DNA of 64,000 nt, from contig OX485804.1 in the NCBI GenBank assembly GCA_950295325.1, positions 17,482,001 to 17,546,000 of the forward strand, in the 5' to 3' direction. This document shows, one piece after another, positions 23,408 through 33,345 of the stretch; position 1 is the first letter of the stretch; each line of letters opens with the position of its first letter. The translations under genes and the position numbers were made by a program. The notes beneath the pieces are model-generated. The model searched no databases. It was not told where the DNA came from and saw only the letters and a program-made list of their open reading frames with translations. Origin of the DNA: Polytrichum commune (Eukaryota; Streptophyta; Polytrichopsida; Polytrichales; Polytrichaceae).

Positions 23408-23433
23408 CTGAAGTTGTCCCGGGACAACTTCAG
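23408..23433. repeat. 26 bp perfect palindrome
   Basis: The half-site CTGAAGTTGTCCC is followed at once by its inverted copy GGGACAACTTCAG. It lies near the right end of the outer Harbinger-type element, and the half-site resembles the ATGAAGTTGTCCC near that element's left end. Confidence 0.85.
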
Positions 23434-23635
23434 CTGCTTTGTAGAGCCCTGGTCCAACTCCATGGTCCATAGTGTAAACCGGCCCTTAGTACAACGGCAA
23501 ATCCCACTTTTAAAATACGCTATCAATCTTATCTCTTTCGGTCCGATTCGATCCATCACCGGAACCTTCGATTCCGCAACATTTAATACTAAATTTTCAA
23601 TCTCATCTCTTTAGTTCTATTTCCGAGAATTGTGT

Positions 23636-23654
23636 GGGGGGGGGGGGGGGGGGG
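23636..23654. repeat. Poly-G run (19)
   Basis: A pure G run, followed about 160 bp later by a 15-base C run (23816-23830). The C run abuts GAGTATTCCCAAACG, which resembles a MITE terminus, but no matching opposite end is seen. Confidence 0.8.
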
Positions 23655-23815
23655 AGGCCCATGCATGCATGCAAGTAGGAGCATCTCGTGAGCAGTGGTG
23701 CCTGCTTGAACCCCAAGTTTGAGTTAGTATGTGGGCAGGAATCTGTCAGGAATTCCTCACTCCCCTTTGATTTCTAAAGGGGCCGCCGTACTCAAGTTAC
23801 GAGTATTCCCAAACG

Positions 23816-23830
23816 CCCCCCCCCCCCCCC
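23816..23830. repeat. Poly-C run (15)
   Basis: A pure C run following CCCAAACG. See the poly-G run at 23636. Confidence 0.8.
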
Positions 23831-24047
23831 CTTCCCTTTCCTCTTAGTGGGACCCCTATGGTGCAGTGATTTTCAATCCGGGTATGCATGGGTGATTTCG
23901 GATTCTAAATGAGAATATGGAACATTTGGCGATTATCCCATGGATTTTGCGAATAGGTGCCTTTACTCTATTGGGGTTGCGTTTAATTATAGCATGGATG
24001 ATTTAAAGGCGCATACGTATGCAACATTTATCTTTCGGTGTTTAGAT

Positions 24048-24395
24048 TAGAGGTGCCCATTACCAATCACTTCATGATTTTTGCACCATATCTAGAGAAG
24101 TATAGGGTGGTGCAATTTTTTCCCATGTAAGAAGATAGAAATTGGGAGGACTACAAATTTCTCCGCAATTTTATTCCTTAAATTAACACTATTGTGAATG
24201 TTTTAAGCCAGAAGTTGGCCCGAACAAATTACCAATGTCTAGAGTATGCCGTAATTGCTCATTTCAACCACTCATTCTTCCTCATTTCAACACTCAAAAC
24301 CAAGATATATGTCATGGCATTATGGGTTATGGCATGATCAAAATCCAATCCCAACTTGGTCGAAATTCATGTACCCTAGCCTCTACTATCAAACT
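24048..24395 (+). repeat. Direct repeat, right copy
   Basis: This is the partner of 19703-20045, about 4.35 kb apart and in the same orientation, with obvious divergence and small indels. Confidence 0.6.
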
Positions 24396-25459
24396 AGGCT
24401 CAATGTGTTTGTGCACTTAGTTGGACCCGAGTTGTCCCAAGACAACCCCTAAACCCTTAACCCGTTCTAAAGCTAGACCACCCCCACCCCCTAGCCTAAA
24501 AGCCCAGACACACCAAGGGGTCCAACTAGGGCCTAGCTAGCTCGGCCAGCGAGGCCCCCCCCAAAGGATGAGCCAACCATCCAAGGCACTAGGAACATAG
24601 TCCTGAAGGTTCCCAACTAGCTGGAGGCAAACTTGTAATGATAATCTTTGTGATTCACAATCATGAACCGAATGACATGATCTCTAGTCCTATGACATGG
24701 CCAAAGTTGGCCTTGTGGGTGGCAACCATAGAACCTGGAAGCTAGAATTGCCCACAATAGAGGAGCATACCGCAGTCAATGTTCAAGATTGAAGCCTTCA
24801 ATACCCTTCAAACGTGATTTGGCCCTTCAAAATATGCCTCTCTCAAAACAACCCTTTAAAACGCAACCCCAAATTGAAAATGAAGACGTTCATTGAAGTC
24901 CTCAATATAACATACCCGCCACAAGAACCATTGTCACTACAAGAAATGGAGTTAGATGATTGATTCTTAATTCTTCACATTGTACTAGAAACATGTACCA
25001 TGTAATTCATGCACAAGTTTAATATGAGTTTTTTAATTTGATTTCTATGTTCTTGAATTGACGTCTTGGATTTGAACCAACCTTTTAACTGACGGGCTGA
25101 AATTTGATAGCCCTTCAAAACAAAACTCTTATGAGGGCTTCAATCTCGAACACTGACTGCGGTGCTATGGCTTTCCATTCATTTTGTGGCAGCATTATGT
25201 TTTCCCGGAAAGTTCAAACTTGAGCTTCTTTTATGAAACCCCGAATCGGAAAAGTGACGGTCCCTCTTTTCATGATCACTTGAGTTTCTTTATGGAGCAA
25301 GACAAAAATTCCGACTGCCCACATTGCTTTGCATATTATACTTGGCTTTTAATCAATTAATTATACATCTTAAAAAAACATTTACAGCTCTCCAGCTGAT
25401 AAGATGAGGGTCATAACACTCCTTATCTCCGTGACTGTGTTCTCTACGACAAGGTATCA
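24396..25459. other. Unassigned DNA with one CACTA-like end
   Basis: At 24937 the sequence CACTACAAGAAATGG matches the classic plant CACTA terminus. No opposite end or subterminal repeats were found nearby, so this may be a fragment or chance. The rest shows nothing supported. Confidence 0.3.
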
Positions 25460-25691
25460 TACCAGGGCCACATCAAAAATCCCAACAGCTCCAGTCACCA
25501 AAAACATCAGCCCTACGTATTTTCCGGGAATACAGGGCTGGGATTTCAGTTGGCTGGAGCTACTGGAGTGGCTGGAAGAAGGGGGGTAGCCTGCAACCAG
25601 CAGCTCCAGCCAACTGAAATCCCAACCCTATATTTCCGGAGAATACGTAGTGCTGATGTTTTTGGTTGGGCCGCATGGTGTGGCCCTGGTA
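25460..25691. mobile_element. Foldback element with long hairpin
   Basis: Two arms of roughly 100 bases, starting TACCAGGGCCACA at the outside and GGGATTTCAGTTGGCTGGAG nearer the loop, are inverted copies around a short G-rich loop. The motif TCCCAACAGCTCCAG in the left arm also resembles the inner part of the same arm, suggesting internal duplication. It is non-coding, and its transcript would fold into a long double strand. Confidence 0.75.
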
Positions 25692-26429
25692 TCAGGCGAG
25701 CATAATTCCTCTTTGGTTATGGGATTCCCATTTTATGGGGAGCACTCATGTTGTGTATTGTTGGTTGATTGACATCTCAACATTTGAAAGGGACCATCAA
25801 CTAGCTACTTGTAAGTAATGTTAGGGCAGTTTGGTAGAATGAGTCCCAATTTTTGGGGCCTCCTCTCCGTTGTTGGTTGTTTCATTCATTCGTATATTGA
25901 TTTTGTCAACTTGTTCCAACCAAAACACACACACATCTCCACCTTTGCAAGCTCACCACATTGTTTTAGATGAGAAAGTCATCTTCCTCCAAGTTGAGAG
26001 ATTTAAATTTAGACGAATCTTAACAAATAAAGTGCTCTATCTTGATTTATGTATATGGAGGGTTATCTTTCTTGGATAAGCATCCTTCAATGCTACATGG
26101 TCTTTTCATGACATTTCAGCCTTTACATTCATCTTTTCTATGGTTATTTTATCATATCATTCACATGCGTAATTAATTTGCTACACATTTTGGGATTACA
26201 ATATTACATATAGAGTAGCAATTGGGTATTGTAGGGGCGGTGCACGTGTCGATGTAATTTTAGGGCGCCTCCAACACCACGCCATATCTGCCTCTAATTC
26301 CTACTCCAAAGTGGTATTGGAGGAGGTTGTGGAGTAACACCACAATGTGTAGATACATCAAGCCTCTTTTTAAAAGCCAAGATCGTCCTCTAGTAAAGTA
26401 AAGAAAAAGAAACACGGGCTTTACATCAA
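25692..26429. other. Unassigned AT-rich DNA
   Basis: CCTCCAACACCACG (26269) and TGGTATTGGAGGAGG (26312) form a small inverted pair that could be a very short MITE. No gene is supported. Confidence 0.3.
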
Positions 26430-26520
26430 CGTGAATATGAGCCCATTGGCCCCACCTTGTTTAAGCATCCCCTTGGCACATCATAGAGTTTACTGCCTAC
26501 CTTGTTGTAGGCGGACTTGT
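26430..26520 (+). repeat. Related unoccupied site of the hAT-like element
   Basis: CAACGTGAATATGAGCCCAT...CCTTGTTTAAG, then CCCCTTGGCACATC and AGTTTACTGCCTACCTTG, aligns across both flanks of the 8986-9542 element without the element or the second copy of its target site. Confidence 0.6.
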
Positions 26521-26538
26521 TTAAGTCTACTACGTTAT

Positions 26539-26774
26539 GAGAGAGGGAATTATCGCATGTGAGCATACCTCACATTTATCCAACATAAGAACTTGACCCC
26601 TTGGAGGTTTGTGGCCAATTCATCTCACATGACTTGGACTAGACTAATTTGATGTCTACAAAGCTCATTGTGATGTCAATAACTACAAATAACAACTCCC
26701 ATAATATACACTACTTCAGGGTTTTATGTTGGATGAATGAGAAAATGCGCTCGTATGCGATAATTCCCTCTCTC
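26539..26774. mobile_element. GAGAGA-end MITE, intact copy
   Basis: The left end GAGAGAGGGAATTATCGCAT and the right end ATGCGATAATTCCCTCTCTC are inverted. Further inward ATCCAACATAA pairs with TTATGTTGGAT, so the inverted repeat extends about 48 bp. It is non-coding. Two other copies occur in the window. Confidence 0.8.
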
Positions 26775-27082
26775 CATGTTATAGTGGTGGTGCCCCTAGG
26801 GAGGGACCCGGTGGTTGTTTACCATCGAGTTTTTGTTTGTTTAGGATGTAGATATACGAGGTACCTAATAACTACATTACATTACTCAGGTCCTTGGGTG
26901 TGTTCCATGCGACCAAGTATCGGGTGAGCATAAATATTGTTTGTTTCCAAGATTTTATGGTTATGGGGAGCACTCAAATTTTGTTTTTGTGAAGTTTTCA
27001 ACATAGAGCTATATATTCCAAGTTTCTTTTGAATTGCAACTGCTTTCCTCGGAAAGAGACCAACTCCTAGTTGCTTAGTACA

Positions 27083-27824
27083 ATCTAACCTTGTTAATAC
27101 GACACCCTCGATATTACGACACATTTTTGCGAGCCCAAACTTTTTAGTTCAAAACTCCCTATTTTATACAACTACAACACTCAATAATGCGACATTTATA
27201 ATCTTTGTTTTGTCATATTAAAGAGGTAGTTAATGCTAAGATTCCTTTCATCTATGTTATGTACATCTAAAAAACATCCATTTTCACTTGGGAACTACTT
27301 GGGAACTTCAATTATCATTGGGAATGTAATGATAAATAGGGTTACTAGTGTAGAATGGACATGATTAGGGTTAGTGCAGCCTCTTGCCTAGTATGTTGCA
27401 CACGGGTGATATAGTATCACTAGTTTCTTGATGCTAAACGTCATGCATCATTGTTGTCTAGTTTCTTACTAGAGAACTCCTTATATTTTGATGTTAATGA
27501 AATCACTAGTTTTCAAAAGTTAGCAAGGAATTTGGATAAGATGACATTTGCTCTCTTGGGCAGGCAACATCAAAAATCTTTGGACTCCTATTTCAAGAGT
27601 TCTTGAGATTGTTTGTATTTTTATGCGTTGTTATTTCATATCATCTATATTGCTTAAACTCGTTGTATACATTTTAAAGCTCATATTTACTTACGTTTTC
27701 GTATTCCCTCAATAATACAGCAACTTTACACCATTTTTCATACTAATGAGAAGAAGACGACACCTCGATAATATGATACTTTTTGTGTTTCCCAAATGAG
27801 TCACACTAAAGAGGGAGAACCATA
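27083..27824 (+). mobile_element. pogo/Lemi-type element
   Basis: The left end TACAATCTAACCTTGTTAAT followed by ACGACACCCTCGATATTACG resembles the CAGTC-AACCTCTATAA ends of plant pogo/Emigrant-type elements. The right end CACTAAAGAGGGAGAACCATA is its diverged inverted form, with TA at the boundary. The interior keeps a transposase tail at 27490-27606. An extra GACACCTCGATAATATGATA block lies near 27768. Divergent ends mark it as old. Confidence 0.6.
27490..27606 (+). pseudogene. pogo-type transposase C-terminal tail
   Basis: The frame reads NEITSFQKLARNLDKMTF then GRQHQKSLDSYFKSS and stops at TGA (27604-27606). Pogo/Tigger transposases commonly end in a short RQ.TI..FF-type tail, and this is close to it. 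No DDE catalytic part remains, so the element is an internal-deletion derivative. The assignment is short-motif based but is supported by the element's ends and by the similar case at 61516. Confidence 0.6.
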
Positions 27825-28044
27825 CAATGAATATGATATTTAGTGTGACTTATTGTTTGGAATTACGCAACGCTATAAATGTCTACTGTGCATCTCCTTT
27901 TTTACCAACCATGGTCGAATTGGTTGTTTGGACATTGTAGAACATTAACATATAACTAGGTCAAAATATACATTACATAGTAAAAAGATATAGGAACATG
28001 TGACTCCAAACAATAAGTCACACTAAATATCACATTTATTGTGA
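27823..28044. mobile_element. CACTAAA-end MITE, copy C
   Basis: The left side carries GAATATGATATTTAGTGTGA and TTTGGAATTACGCAACGCTA. The right side carries TGTGACTCCAAACAATAAGT and CACTAAATATCACATTTATT. Interior and subterminal blocks match copies A and B. It abuts the pogo-type element and appears to share its boundary TA. Confidence 0.72.
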
Positions 28045-28482
28045 TGTTATGATGTGTGATGTGGATCCGTTTCATTATTCTCTTGTGAAAGGCAAGCAGA
28101 GCAGCCCTTGTTGAGTGTGTTTGGATCCTGCTTCTGTGTATTGAGCACTCCCTGGTGCACTGCAATTAATGATGTGTGGAGAAAAGTGGGAACAAATATC
28201 ATATACAAACAAAAACATACAAACAAGCACATGAGACAAACATTCAATCCAATACATGTAGTTAACTTTTAGTCCACCACACTTACTGGCGTGGGCCACC
28301 GTCAAACAACTCTTATGAGCAAGGCCAATTTTAACTCCAATTTGGTCAATGAGAGTCATTGGATGTAACTAGTGCTGGTAGAAACTGTTCATAGTGGATT
28401 GCACCAATGAGTGTGGGTGGGTTACTGCATAAATAATTGCATGCGAAGTGTTAGGTTTTGGGGTCTAAGATACTTAGTGAGC

Positions 28483-28706
28483 TACACTATTTTGTTTGAT
28501 TAGCACGGGTTACCATTTGGATTTACATGTGGTTGTAATTCCCCCCCCCCCAACATTATCGTTTTTTTACCAACTAAGTTACATCATATTCTTTGGTGTG
28601 CATAGTAACTACTTGTTTTATTTGCGTAAAAAACGATACTCTCAATAAAATGTTATAGCAATGCGTAACTCCAAATGATGATCCACACCAATTAGACAAA
28701 ATACTA
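28483..28706. mobile_element. TTACCATTTGGAGTTA-type MITE, copy B
   Basis: It begins TACACTATTTTGTTTGATTA and ends TAGACAAAATACTA, with GGGTTACCATTTGGATTTAC on the left and GCGTAACTCCAAATGATGAT on the right. It contains a 10-base C run and matches the copy at 14638. Confidence 0.68.
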
Positions 28707-28854
28707 TCGTTGTTGAGGCTCGGAGTAAGTGACGTAATGAATTGAAGTAAAATAAGTTATGTAAACTACTACCATATCATGTGGAGGCCACACACATCCA
28801 AAAACATTGGTTTTCAAAGAAAATATGGTAAGCCAAGTTACAAGAATTTCAGCC

Positions 28855-29048
28855 TTGACATGTGCCTATCTTTGAGGAGCTTGGTCTCAAGGTTGGTCCC
28901 TCTTTTATTGGCTATAAACGTCCGGTTTCAATGTTGATCCAAGATGGTTGTTTTGCAAGGCTTAAAACCTTCATTTCTAATGGGGGTTGGAAACGAAAGA
29001 GGAACCGACCTTGAAACCAAGCTCCTCGAAGTTAGGCACACGTCAAGG
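28855..29048. mobile_element. Foldback element, about 190 bp
   Basis: The left arm TTGACATGTGCCTATCTTTG continuing GAGGAGCTTGGTCTCAAGGT pairs with an inverted right arm ending AGTTAGGCACACGTCAA-like sequence. Arms are about 60 bases with scattered mismatches. It is non-coding. Confidence 0.65.
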
Positions 29049-29142
29049 CCACAATTGCCTCCCTTGAGGGCTAGGTGTATACTTGTACACAACATACAAC
29101 TCCACAACAAAAGGCATTTGTTGCAATAAAACTAGATTATAC

Positions 29143-29143
29143 A

Positions 29144-29193
<50 letters not shown>
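29143..29193. repeat. (GT)n(AT)n microsatellite
   Basis: A long GT run passes directly into an AT run. No associated gene is seen. Confidence 0.9.
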
Positions 29194-29195
<2 letters not shown>

Positions 29196-29306
29196 GAAGT
29201 GGTTAATGGAATTGTGAGGGCCTATGATAAGATCCTCAAAAGAAAAAAAAAATGGATCCTCACTTTGACATCTTATCATGTCTTGCACTTTAACTGCAAA
29301 ATTGAA

Positions 29307-29534
29307 CAATGAACAAGGAGAACGGCTGCTAGTTACAGATGAACCAATTGAGTTCGAGATAAAATCAATTGAAGTTCAAGATTTTAGGAAAGCAATCAAC
29401 CATTTCAGAGGAACCTATAAAACATATACCCGAATTTATCAAAGAAAACCCAAAACATGTCAACATGTAACTAGTTTGACTTCGAATCACTAGGATATCG
29501 ACCGACTACCACCCAAAAAACTCCCCAAACAATG
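29307..29534 (-). mobile_element. hAT-type MITE, copy 5 (reverse)
   Basis: It starts CAATGAACAAGGAGAACGGC and ends CCCAAAAAACTCCCCAAAC, with interior CTGCTAGTTACAGATGAACC inverted relative to copies 1-3. The right terminus is altered and no clear target duplication is left. Confidence 0.6.
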
Positions 29535-29689
29535 GTAGTGACACTCAAAACGACGATCCTCATGATACGCGATTGTGAATTGAATGGAACGATTCCCGAG
29601 CTGATCCAATGGCCACAAGCTTTGTTTATGTATGTATGTATGTATGTGTTGATTAAAGTAGTGTGTTGAGACAAGGATTAGGCATTTAT

Positions 29690-30125
29690 GGTAGGAGAGT
29701 GGACGTCCCAAGTCCTCCATGGAAACAATTACATGGCCACGTGGAGGGCGTCCTCCACCCCCACTCACGGCAAGCACGGTGGGCCGGCCAATGTGGATTG
29801 AAGACTAGCGGGTCCGCTCCAACCCCGCTCCCCATGATTCCCCCCACCCACATGCCGCTTCCTTTCCCCAAGCAAAATCCCCTTCCCGGGCGGTGGTGAG
29901 TGAGGAGCATGAGAAGTCGGCCGTCACTTATTAGGTCAAGACTCCCGTTGACTCTATCTATCTCTCTCTCTCCTTTTGGCTTCCCGGACTTGAAATTGAG
30001 TCTTTTTTTAAGTAAGTGCATGGGAAGTTGTCAAAGAACTTGTCGACGAAGGTATCCTTCCGAGTCACTTGAGTGGGTGGGTGGACACGGCAAATCCGCC
30101 ACGAGCGGTCTACGAGGGGTGTAGA
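29690..30125. other. GC-rich patch, possibly a captured promoter or leader
   Basis: The base composition rises sharply over about 400 bp (for example CCCGGGCGGTGGTGAG) and is followed by CTATCTATCTCTCTCTCTCC. This looks like a plant pyrimidine-rich leader. Frames of 74-111 codons on either strand lack known motifs. Confidence 0.3.
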
Positions 30126-33007
30126 ATGGGCATGTCAAAACTCCATAAAGCACTTGATTCACACCATATTGTGTAGCATCATGTGTTTTCTCGCTCTCAC
30201 TCACCCTTGTTTCGAATCGTGACGTCTAGGATGATGTCTAGTTCTCACCCTTTTTAGTACGATGAGAAGTTGTCAACGAAGTTGTGTGTGTCGTTCTTCT
30301 TCCCTGTTGCTTGGCCATCCCGACAACAACCCACTCCTACACTAGTGCAACACATGGTTAAGTTGGCACGTATGATCTACTGGGGATGAAAATTGGACAC
30401 ATCTATTTGACAACATGGTTGCGTTGAAATGAATGGTTTATTTTATTGTTGAGAAGATAAATATCGAACTTGAAGTTGATACAACAAATCATTAAATCAT
30501 TCCACAAATTATTACAAACTTTGTCAAAAAGAAAAGCGTGTCAAAAATTTGGGGACGTGTAATATATTGTTGGAAAGGTCTTGAAACTACTATTCCAAAG
30601 GTATATTACATGCCATGATTTTTTCCAAAAAAATTACAGTTGCAAAACGAAAAAGAAAAATTTGTAGTCGTTTAGCGACTACAAATCAAGCTAGTCAAAA
30701 GAACCGTAGCCGATTTCGGTTGCGATTTTTTGGGCGATTTTTTGCGAACTTTCTACTGATGTAAATTTCAAATACTTTGAGACATTACCTATACATTTCT
30801 AAAAGATGTGCATGGAATCGTTTCCTAAAGAGAATTATGTTAAATAATGATCATTGGATATAAGATATGGTTGTCCATTACCCAATACATTGAATACTTT
30901 AGTGGGAATATTCCAATGTGCACATGAAGTGGCTATGATGTACCCTAGCAAGACTATAATTGGAACCATTTGTGAGTTCCATTTGTGAAACTACGAAAGA
31001 TTAGGTACACGTGTTTTTGGATAATGTGATATACACTCTTTACAAATCATCATGCTATTTATTATTATTATATGCATTAGTGTACATCACATTAATTTTC
31101 AAATGACTATATTCTTGAGAATTGAGATTTTGTGAGCTACATACCAAGTTTTCTACTAAGAATTAGTGTGATTCTAATCGTTGTTTCATCGTTACACGTA
31201 TTTCATTCATTTACTATAATTTTGACATATTAGATTATGATTTTATAATAAAATTATAGTGTGAGTATAATTACCTTAAAAAAGTAATTTGTAACAACAC
31301 TACATTAATGTGACACTTATTGATTCTCACTAAAATTTTAAACCATTGCGTAATGCACACCATGTGGTGGCCTTTGACTCTTCTTTGTGTCAAGTTCATG
31401 GATCATAAACAACACTTGGAGGTTTCATTGTGATTGTTCTACGTTATGTGTTAGGTTTAGGTATGCCTAAGGTACATTTGCCGATGATGGGCACTGCCAG
31501 CTCCACATGCCAATTTGGTCATCGCATCAACAAGTTGAAGAATTAAGTCTAGTAGCAATTATGAATAAGAGGAAGAATGCTATTGAGAATTTTGAGATTA
31601 ATATCGTGGGTTTATGGGAGTTCCAATCAAAGTTCAAACTTCGTTTGTATGTAAGGAGGAGTCATTTTGAGGTTCTTGTGCTTAAGGTGAATTATTGCAC
31701 CCACAATTGGAGTGGGGATGGAGGCATTTGGCACCCTTACCTACCCACTCCAGTAATGGTATGTCATAAACTCCTAAATGTGGTGTCCCAAGAGCTAGGA
31801 GTCCCGAGTGGCAACAGTAGCTTGCGGGGGGTTGGGGATTGAAATATTTACTTGTAGATGACCCAAAACCCATTAGGGAAACCGTATGATATACCACGTG
31901 TGGTGGACATTCACATATACCACATGTACTAGTTGTGCAATATTATGGTATTATGGGGGTGTTGATTTTACCACTATCTACATTAGGAGGACTATTACGT
32001 ATTCTCATTTGAGTGCTAAAAATATATGCAAAAGAATAGTTTGCCACATTCAAAAAAGCATATCTTGTGTATAAAACTTTGCATGTGAAGTATATTTTTC
32101 TAGATATATGAAAACGATCGCAATGTTGTAACATAAGTTTTAAAGAAAGAAACTTTATTCTCTTCAATTGAAATGGTCTTAATATGTTTCCAATCATTTT
32201 TCAACTGCTTGACATCAAGTTTCATGTAAGAAAGACCATGTGCTCCAAGATTATGCAACTGAGCCTTAAAAAAACATGATCACTATAGCTATGCACACAT
32301 GATAGGAATATGCATGTGTGCTTTAATTTCAACTTTTATATACAACCATGTACACAAGTCATACGGGCTTCACCAAATTCATAAATCATATTACATAGCA
32401 TTTATGTGTTTGAAACATTATTATGTACATTTTCTTATGTCAAGGAGAAAATAAATATAAAAACGTACTAGACATCAATGATCAAAATACAACGTTTGTA
32501 TTTGCATCCAAGAGCACCCATGCTACGTATTTGAACTTCAATTTTCAATATCATCATAGTGTTTAACTTATTCAAATAATGCACTTGAAAAATAAGTTAA
32601 TTTAGGTAGTAATTTAGACATGATTAGCTCAAAATGAAAGTATGCAACTCAAACATGCTGTTTCTTTTGCTTGGAGAGACTCGGTCTGGGCCTCTAAACA
32701 TTGAGGGGTTAAACCTCCATATATCTAGCCCACTATATAGAACAAGTGACCACATAGGGCACATATACACACTTGACCTAACATTCAAAGTAAGGCGAAG
32801 CATTTGCAACATACCAAGAAAAGTGGGAGCCATGGACACTGAGCAGCAACCTGGGGCACTCTTGTGCACATCGCTACTAGAAGGCAAACCCTAATTCCTG
32901 GAGAAATCACATCATTCTCTTGTGAAGGCTTGGATGTGAATCCGAGGCCGGGGTTTTAGGGCGCATCTGCTGTCAGGCGAGCACCGTAAACCCTAGTTTT
33001 AGAATGC
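30126..33007. other. AT-rich DNA without recognised genes
   Basis: A small perfect stem, TTTGTAGTCG with CGACTACAAA, lies at 30660-30684. A possible MITE end (GTGACACTTATTGATTCTCA) is near 31309. Frames near 31507-31842 and 32624-32894 have no recognisable motifs. Confidence 0.3.
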
Positions 33008-33345
33008 TACACTAAATAGGTAGATTAGTGTTAGATGAAGATTAGTGTTAGATGCAATAGTTATCTAAAACACTCATTTTCAACTGATATTACAATTAGT
33101 GTTTGAATAGGGTTTGAACAAATTATACCTTTTACGAGGTTCTCATATTCTTCTTCCTTCAATTCTTCATTTCAAGATTTACAAAATATCATCTAACACT
33201 AAATGCGCTCATGTAAATATTTAAAGTTACTACTTGGTACAAATAGTGAGTTGACATTTAGTGTTCTAACACTATAGAGACAATTTACATTTAGCGTTTT
33301 CGTCGATTATTAGTGTTTCCAACACTAATCTACCTATTTAGTGTA
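33008..33345. mobile_element. CACTAAA-end element with identical 25 bp ends
   Basis: Both ends read inward TACACTAAATAGGTAGATTA followed by GTGTT, a perfect 25 bp inverted repeat. The interior repeats TTAGTGTT-type motifs in both orientations. The boundary is TA on each side. It is non-coding, and a relative is at 38851-39175. Confidence 0.8.

Larger units (their letters stand above)
20843..23485. mobile_element. Outer Harbinger-type element, interrupted
   Basis: The left end AGGGATGGTTTACACCATGG and the inverted right end (minus strand GGGCCGGTTTACACTATGGA) match over about 30 bases. TTA flanks both sides (20840-20842 and 23486-23488), the target duplication typical of PIF/Harbinger. A second element of the same type (21329-22375) sits inside, leaving about 1.6 kb of its own sequence. 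A 26 bp perfect palindrome lies near the right end. No transposase is recognised. Confidence 0.65.

Noticed and set aside
23636-23830. Poly-G and poly-C runs as ends of one element
   Set aside because: The sequences inside the runs do not match as inverted repeats, and homopolymers occur at several other sites.
19703-24395. Calling the flanking repeats an LTR retrotransposon
   Set aside because: No TG...CA termini, primer-binding site, polypurine tract, or gag/pol coding was seen between them.
24937-24951. CACTACAAGAAATGG as a second CACTA element
   Set aside because: No inverted partner end, target duplication or subterminal repeats were found within the window.
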